Shown one piece after another: positions 6,246-9,596 of a stretch of DNA of 9,596 nucleotides. Made by a program: the position numbers and the translations under genes. Numbering within the stretch: position 1 is the first letter of the stretch; each line of letters begins with the position of its first letter. The stretch lies in assembly GCA_026389655.1 (NCBI GenBank), contig JAPLHL010000306.1, positions 1 to 9,596 of the forward strand, written 5' to 3'. This DNA comes from Chloroflexota bacterium (GTDB lineage: Bacteria; Chloroflexota; Dehalococcoidia; GIF9; UBA5629). A model generated the notes under the pieces. It was not told the origin of the DNA. It searched no databases and saw nothing but the letters and a program-made list of their open reading frames with translations.

Positions 6246-6779
6246 TCATTTTTGCCCGTTTTCCAGGCTATAAATGCACCCGCAGTAGTTTTGCCGGTAG
6301 AGGTCCCAGTTCCTGGCCAGTTCGGTAGCTTTTTTAAATCCTTCCTTTTTCTTAAAGTCCCTTGCCATGAATTTGTCCCCGCCTATCTCTGCGCCAATGG
6401 CATTAATAATAAGTGCCGACTTGTGCGGGCTAATGGTAAGGGTAGACGTAAAGGCATCATATCCTTTTTCCAGCATGAATTCATAGGATTTCTGCAGCCT
6501 GACATGATAGCAGATCGTACAGCGCTTGCCCCCTTCCGGTTCATGTTTGAGGGTCTCCGTGTTTGAGAGCCACGCTGCCGGATCGTACGGTCCTTCAATA
6601 AACTCAAAACCCAGGTGTCCGGCCGTTTTCCCGGCTGCTTCCAGCCTTCGGTAATACTCGCTCTCAGGGTATATATTCGGGTTGTAGAAATAGCCGGTTA
6701 CCCGGTGGTTTTCGGATAGAAGAACACTGGCGGCGCCTGCCGCACAGACACCGCAACAGACGTGCAAAATTACTTTCAT
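6246..6779 (-). CDS. queH: Epoxyqueuosine reductase QueH
   Basis: A 177-residue protein of the QueH (former DUF208) family, which reduces epoxyqueuosine to queuosine in the anticodon wobble base of tRNAs, replacing the cobalamin enzyme QueG. Signature cysteines are all present: HVCCGVCAAG (Cys8, Cys9, Cys12), RCTICY (Cys87, Cys90) and NYCGCIYS (Cys166, Cys168); the family uses them for a 4Fe-4S cluster and a nearby metal. TSTLTISPHK (111-120) and YNPNIYPESEY (32-42) are also typical. Length is normal. The gene begins 21 bp after the enoyl-CoA hydratase stop with only a weak SD (AGG in CCAGG), so it is probably translated from the same transcript. No other queuosine genes are in the window. 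Confidence 0.95.
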   Translation of the reverse strand: MKVILHVCCGVCAAGAASVLLSENHRVTGYFYNPNIYPESEYYRRLEAAGKTAGHLGFEFIEGPYDPAAWLSNTETLKHEPEGGKRCTICYHVRLQKSYEFMLEKGYDAFTSTLTISPHKSALIINAIGAEIGGDKFMARDFKKKEGFKKATELARNWDLYRQNYCGCIYSLENGQK

Positions 6780-6800
6780 AAGCGCTGGACCTGGCGGACT

Positions 6801-7577
6801 TCAGGCTTTCTTTTTCTTTACCTGCTCCATGAAACGCTTTTCGATCCTTTTCAGGAAGTTGGGGTCGGAGAAGCAAATGCTTTGCGATAACCCGGCGCAC
6901 TCCAGCCCGTCCCCGATACTCATATTCATGCTCATATCAATATTGCGCTTGGACAGGCCGACGGCTACCAGGCCCTGACTCATGATCTGCTGGGCCCAGG
7001 CAATGCCCGTCTTTTCAAGGTCTTCGAACGCCACGATCTCGTTCACAAGGCCCCATTTTTCTGCTTTTTGTGCGTCGATAGTCTTGCCGGTCAGGATCAT
7101 TTCTTTGGCCCTGCCCAGGCCTATAACTCTCGGGAGCCTCTGGCTGCCGCCGCCATCGGGTACCATACCCATATTTACTTCGGGTATATTGAAAGTGGCG
7201 TCGGGGGTGCATATCCTCATGTCGCAGGCAAGCGCTATTTCAAGGGCTGCGCCATAGCAGAAGTTGTGGATGAGGGCTATAACTGTTTTTTCGCAAAGCT
7301 CAATCTCAGTGAAGGCGCCCTGAAAAGCGCGCACGAACTTGCGAATATGCTGAGCATCCCCGGCCTGGAAAGAATTGAGGTCAGTACCAGCGCAAAATCC
7401 CTTGCCTTCTCCCGAGAGAAGCACGACTTGAACACTGGGCTCCGCTGCCACCTCGGCAAAGCACTGCTGAAGGTCCTTAACCACCTGTGGACTGACAGCA
7501 TTTCTCTTCTCGGGCCTGTTAAACTTTACATGTAGTATGCCGTCTTTCTCGGAATAGGAAAGCGTTTGAAACTGCAT
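6801..7577 (-). CDS. Enoyl-CoA hydratase/isomerase family protein
   Basis: A 258-residue crotonase-fold protein of standard length. The CoA-binding and oxyanion-hole segment is KGFCAGTDL (59-67), and the second oxyanion strand is YGAALEIALACD (108-119). Both glutamates used by classic hydratases are present: Glu113 in ALEIA and Glu133 in IPEVNMG. A hydratase-type reaction (water addition to trans-2-enoyl-CoA) is therefore plausible, though crotonase-fold enzymes also act as isomerases, dehalogenases or lyases. The C-terminal tail is strongly basic (ending VKKKKA). SD AGGAG at 7585-7589, 7 nt from the ATG, fixes the start. It has its own promoter and is followed by queH in a likely two-gene unit. 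No other fatty-acid oxidation gene is adjacent, so its pathway is open. Confidence 0.93.
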   Translation of the reverse strand: MQFQTLSYSEKDGILHVKFNRPEKRNAVSPQVVKDLQQCFAEVAAEPSVQVVLLSGEGKGFCAGTDLNSFQAGDAQHIRKFVRAFQGAFTEIELCEKTVIALIHNFCYGAALEIALACDMRICTPDATFNIPEVNMGMVPDGGGSQRLPRVIGLGRAKEMILTGKTIDAQKAEKWGLVNEIVAFEDLEKTGIAWAQQIMSQGLVAVGLSKRNIDMSMNMSIGDGLECAGLSQSICFSDPNFLKRIEKRFMEQVKKKKA

Positions 7578-7645
7578 CGTTCAACTCCTATTTAATATAT
7601 TTATAGCGCTGGTATTCGAATCAGTCAGGTTTCGGGGCAACTATA

Positions 7646-7675
7646 AAAATAGCTTGCGTAAGGCAGGAATGTCAA
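7646..7675 (-). promoter_or_regulatory. Promoter of the enoyl-CoA hydratase-queH unit
   Basis: Minus strand: TTGACA (7670-7675, perfect), 18-bp spacer, TATTTT (7646-7651). The -35 begins only 3 bp past the stop of the upstream MFS gene. A second candidate, CTGACT/17 bp/TATAAA (7600-7628), lies nearer the start codon; either or both could be used. Confidence 0.55.
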
Positions 7676-7678
7676 GCG

Positions 7679-8842
7679 CTAGGGTGCAGAACGTTTCTTG
7701 CTTTTCAATAACACTGCCATGATAACAGCGCTTAACCCTATGGCGCCGGCAGTGGATAAGTACATGAATGGATATCCTCTGGTTTGTGCGACTGCTCCCA
7801 GGGTCGTGGCCCCCAAAGCCAGCCCGACCTGGTAAGATGCCGAACCAATCCCCATGGCCAACCCCCTTTTTTCTGGCGGGGAAATCCTGGCCATCCAGGC
7901 CAGGGATGCCGGCATGGCGAAACCGATACCTATACCGAATAGAAGTGCTGCAATTGCAATTTGGTAGGCGGCATTAAATACAGCTATCAGCGCAATGGCG
8001 CAACTGCTCAGGGCAGTGCCTATGAGTACAAGAGGGGCATTACCGAACTTATCGGACAAGGTACCTGACGGTATACGTAGCGACGCGGAACTGGCGTAGC
8101 AGGCAGTGATTATCAGCCCGGCAGTGCCTTCATTGATTCCAAATCCCCGCACATAAAGAGGGATGAAAGTGTTTACGGAGCTCGCTCCCATAGCTATCAC
8201 TATCAGGGCCAGCACACTGATTATTATTCCCCGGTTAGCCAACCAGCCCCATGAACGCGTCTGTTGCAACTGATGGTCCGGCTTTCTTGCGGGGATATGG
8301 CGCATCCTGATCAAAACGAATGTAAGGGACAATAGCGGCATAAAACTGCAACTTGCGTAGGCCGCTACAAAGCCGAAGTGTTGCAGGATGAACCCGCCGG
8401 CGACAGGCCCAGCCATTAACCCGAGTTGTGCTGAAGCTGAGTACCAGCCGATCGATTTGCCGAATTCTCCGGGTTCCGATAATTCGGTTACTACTGCCAG
8501 CGCTGTTGGAACGAAAAGTGTTGACCCGAGTCCGTGTAATATACAAATCAGGTACAATGCCCAGATGTCTTTGGCGAAAGGGTAGAGAAGTGGAGCAATG
8601 GTTGCGATAATCAGTCCAGCGATCAGGAATTTACGGCGGCCCCATCTCTCTGAAAGCATGCTGCTGGGAAACATACCTATGGCGTTTACATAGGCGTAAA
8701 TAGCTATCATTAACCCAATATCCGAGACACTGAAGCCGAGGCTGGAAAAATAGTAAGGGGTTACAACGGACAGCCAACTGAAGCCGGCAAATCCGGTGAA
8801 TGCAACCATGTATATGGTTATGAGTGTAAATGATGCAGTCAT
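7679..8842 (-). CDS. MFS transporter, DHA1-type drug/metabolite exporter
   Basis: A 387-residue major facilitator protein with about 12 hydrophobic segments and a charged central loop near 180-200 (RMRHIPARKPDHQLQQTRSW). Motif A is in loop 2-3 (SERWGRRK, 64-71), with its degenerate repeat SGTLSDKFG in the second half. LMAGPVAGGFI in helix 5 is the antiporter motif C (GPxxGG), found in proton-driven exporters. The protein should export a small, probably hydrophobic compound; the substrate is unknown. The ATG at 8840-8842 directly precedes the first helix but has no visible SD, being preceded by an A/T-rich leader with a tandem 9-bp repeat. It lies between a partial MFS gene and the enoyl-CoA hydratase gene, all on the minus strand, but the downstream gene has its own promoter. 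Confidence 0.92.
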   Translation of the reverse strand: MTASFTLITIYMVAFTGFAGFSWLSVVTPYYFSSLGFSVSDIGLMIAIYAYVNAIGMFPSSMLSERWGRRKFLIAGLIIATIAPLLYPFAKDIWALYLICILHGLGSTLFVPTALAVVTELSEPGEFGKSIGWYSASAQLGLMAGPVAGGFILQHFGFVAAYASCSFMPLLSLTFVLIRMRHIPARKPDHQLQQTRSWGWLANRGIIISVLALIVIAMGASSVNTFIPLYVRGFGINEGTAGLIITACYASSASLRIPSGTLSDKFGNAPLVLIGTALSSCAIALIAVFNAAYQIAIAALLFGIGIGFAMPASLAWMARISPPEKRGLAMGIGSASYQVGLALGATTLGAVAQTRGYPFMYLSTAGAIGLSAVIMAVLLKSKKRSAP

Positions 8843-8851
8843 TTATTTAAT

Positions 8852-8869
8852 AATATACAGAATATACAG
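8852..8869 (-). repeat. Tandem 9-bp repeat in the MFS leader, possible -10 region
   Basis: Two adjacent copies of AATATACAG (minus strand CTGTATATT), ending 9 bp before the MFS start codon. Each copy contains TATATT, a -10-like hexamer; the copy nearer the gene has TTTATA 17 bp upstream (8875-8880). If this is the promoter, the mRNA would have almost no leader, consistent with the missing SD. Confidence 0.4.
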
Positions 8870-8941
8870 AGTCCTATAAAGGTGCCGGTTATTGCGGCGG
8901 CGTAGTGTCTGGATGTAACTAAATGAAATGATAGAGCCTGA

Positions 8942-9596
8942 TCAGCCTAGTGCTGAATCGCGGGGCTTGGGTGGACTGCAGAAGAATACCAATAATGAGC
9001 CTATAAAAGCGCAACCGCAGGCAATAAGCAATGCCAGTCCGTAGTTCCCGTTAAGATCATACAATTTACCTGCAATAAACGGGGCTGAAAATTGAACAAC
9101 GCATCCAATTGGATTGGATATACCGCTCACTTTATGAAATGACTCTGCTCCGAAATAATTGCCCAGTATGAGAGGAGATGATACATAGGTTGCTCCGAAG
9201 CCGAAGCCTACCAGCAATGGGAAAAGATATGCGGCCCATAGATTGTCGGGTGAAGAGATCCAGAATAAGATGCCGCCTGCTATCAGGCAAAAGCCCGCTA
9301 TTGCCACGAGGAAGCGGGTTTCAATAAGTTCACCTAGAAAAGAGACGCTTAATCTGCCTACTACGCTGAATGCCAGTATAAGTCCGTAAATGAAAGCAGG
9401 TTGAAGGAAAAGGACGGGGTCTGAAGGTGAGAATCCCCTGTCAGTCAGATGGGCCGGAGTTTGAGTTAATATCATTTGCCAGAGGAAAAAGATAAATGAG
9501 GACCCCAAAATAATAAACCAGAGCGAACGGGTTTTAAGAGTGTCCTTGAATTTCCAATTAATAGGGGAGCGGTAGGTTTTAATGGGTTTATGTTCT
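8942..9596 (-). CDS. MFS transporter, C-terminal half only (MCT/OFA-like), cut by window edge
   Basis: The frame runs in from the right edge with no stop and ends at TGA 8942-8944, giving 217 residues that cover roughly helices 7-12 of a major facilitator protein. A TTG at 9506-9508 is an internal codon, not the start, because upstream codons continue a cytoplasmic linker (KFKDTLKTRSLWFI) leading into helix 7. HLTDRGFSPSD, GRLSVSFLGELIETR and the GFGFGATYVSSPLILGNYFG stretch resemble the monocarboxylate/oxalate-formate antiporter branch. The substrate is likely an organic anion or similar small molecule, but the N-terminal half is needed to decide. It is unlike the other two MFS proteins here, so it is not a recent tandem duplicate. 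Confidence 0.88.
   Translation of the reverse strand, partial: EHKPIKTYRSPINWKFKDTLKTRSLWFIILGSSFIFFLWQMILTQTPAHLTDRGFSPSDPVLFLQPAFIYGLILAFSVVGRLSVSFLGELIETRFLVAIAGFCLIAGGILFWISSPDNLWAAYLFPLLVGFGFGATYVSSPLILGNYFGAESFHKVSGISNPIGCVVQFSAPFIAGKLYDLNGNYGLALLIACGCAFIGSLLVFFCSPPKPRDSALG

Noticed and set aside
7068..7535. 155-codon plus-strand open frame
   Set aside because: It lies entirely antisense to the enoyl-CoA hydratase gene, has no SD and its translation shows no domain pattern.
8941..8954. Near-palindrome around CTGATCAG at the end of the partial MFS gene
   Set aside because: The symmetric core is only 8 bp and overlaps the stop codon, with no U-tract, so it is not a credible terminator.
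8942..9508. A complete 188-residue transporter starting at the TTG at 9508
   Set aside because: Codons upstream stay in frame to the window edge and encode the linker into helix 7, so this is the tail of a longer MFS gene.

Overview
The window looks like a chromosomal segment from an uncultured bacterium, most plausibly of the Dehalococcoidia/Chloroflexota type. That placement is an inference. It rests on a 46-residue DUF5679-like zinc ribbon, a CoaE/UPF0200-like P-loop kinase next to a dCMP deaminase, a DUF6485-like Cys-rich protein and the iron-sulfur enzyme QueH. Promoters resemble bacterial sigma-70 sites (TTGACA/TATAAT type). I saw no rRNA, tRNA, CRISPR array, insertion sequence, integrase or attachment site. 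Genes sit in short transcription units on both strands.

Left part (1-2994, minus strand): an M20D-type amidohydrolase cut by the left edge lies downstream of a 628-residue cytoplasmic GH5 glycosidase related to endoglycoceramidases and sterol/ceramide glucosidases. The GH5 gene has a good promoter. A 13-bp motif occurs twice, once over its -35 box and once over its ribosome site and start codon, exactly 105 bp apart.

Middle (3104-6178): an MFS_3/EntS-like exporter on the plus strand converges on a tiny DUF5679 gene across a perfect 14-bp-stem hairpin. An AT-rich spacer with divergent promoters separates DUF5679 from a plus-strand operon: P-loop kinase, dCMP deaminase (TAATG overlap), then a DUF6485-like Cys-rich protein. 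The kinase-then-deaminase order matches the domain order of the fused antiphage dCTP deaminases (AvcD/DcdV). Housekeeping deoxynucleotide metabolism remains the simpler reading.

Right part (6246-9596, minus strand): queH lies 21 bp after an enoyl-CoA hydratase-family gene, which has its own promoter just past the end of a DHA1-like MFS exporter. Further upstream is the C-terminal half of another MFS protein (MCT/OFA-like), cut by the right edge. Three different MFS branches in under 10 kb suggest an accessory transport and catabolism neighbourhood, but no pathway can be assigned from the sequence alone.
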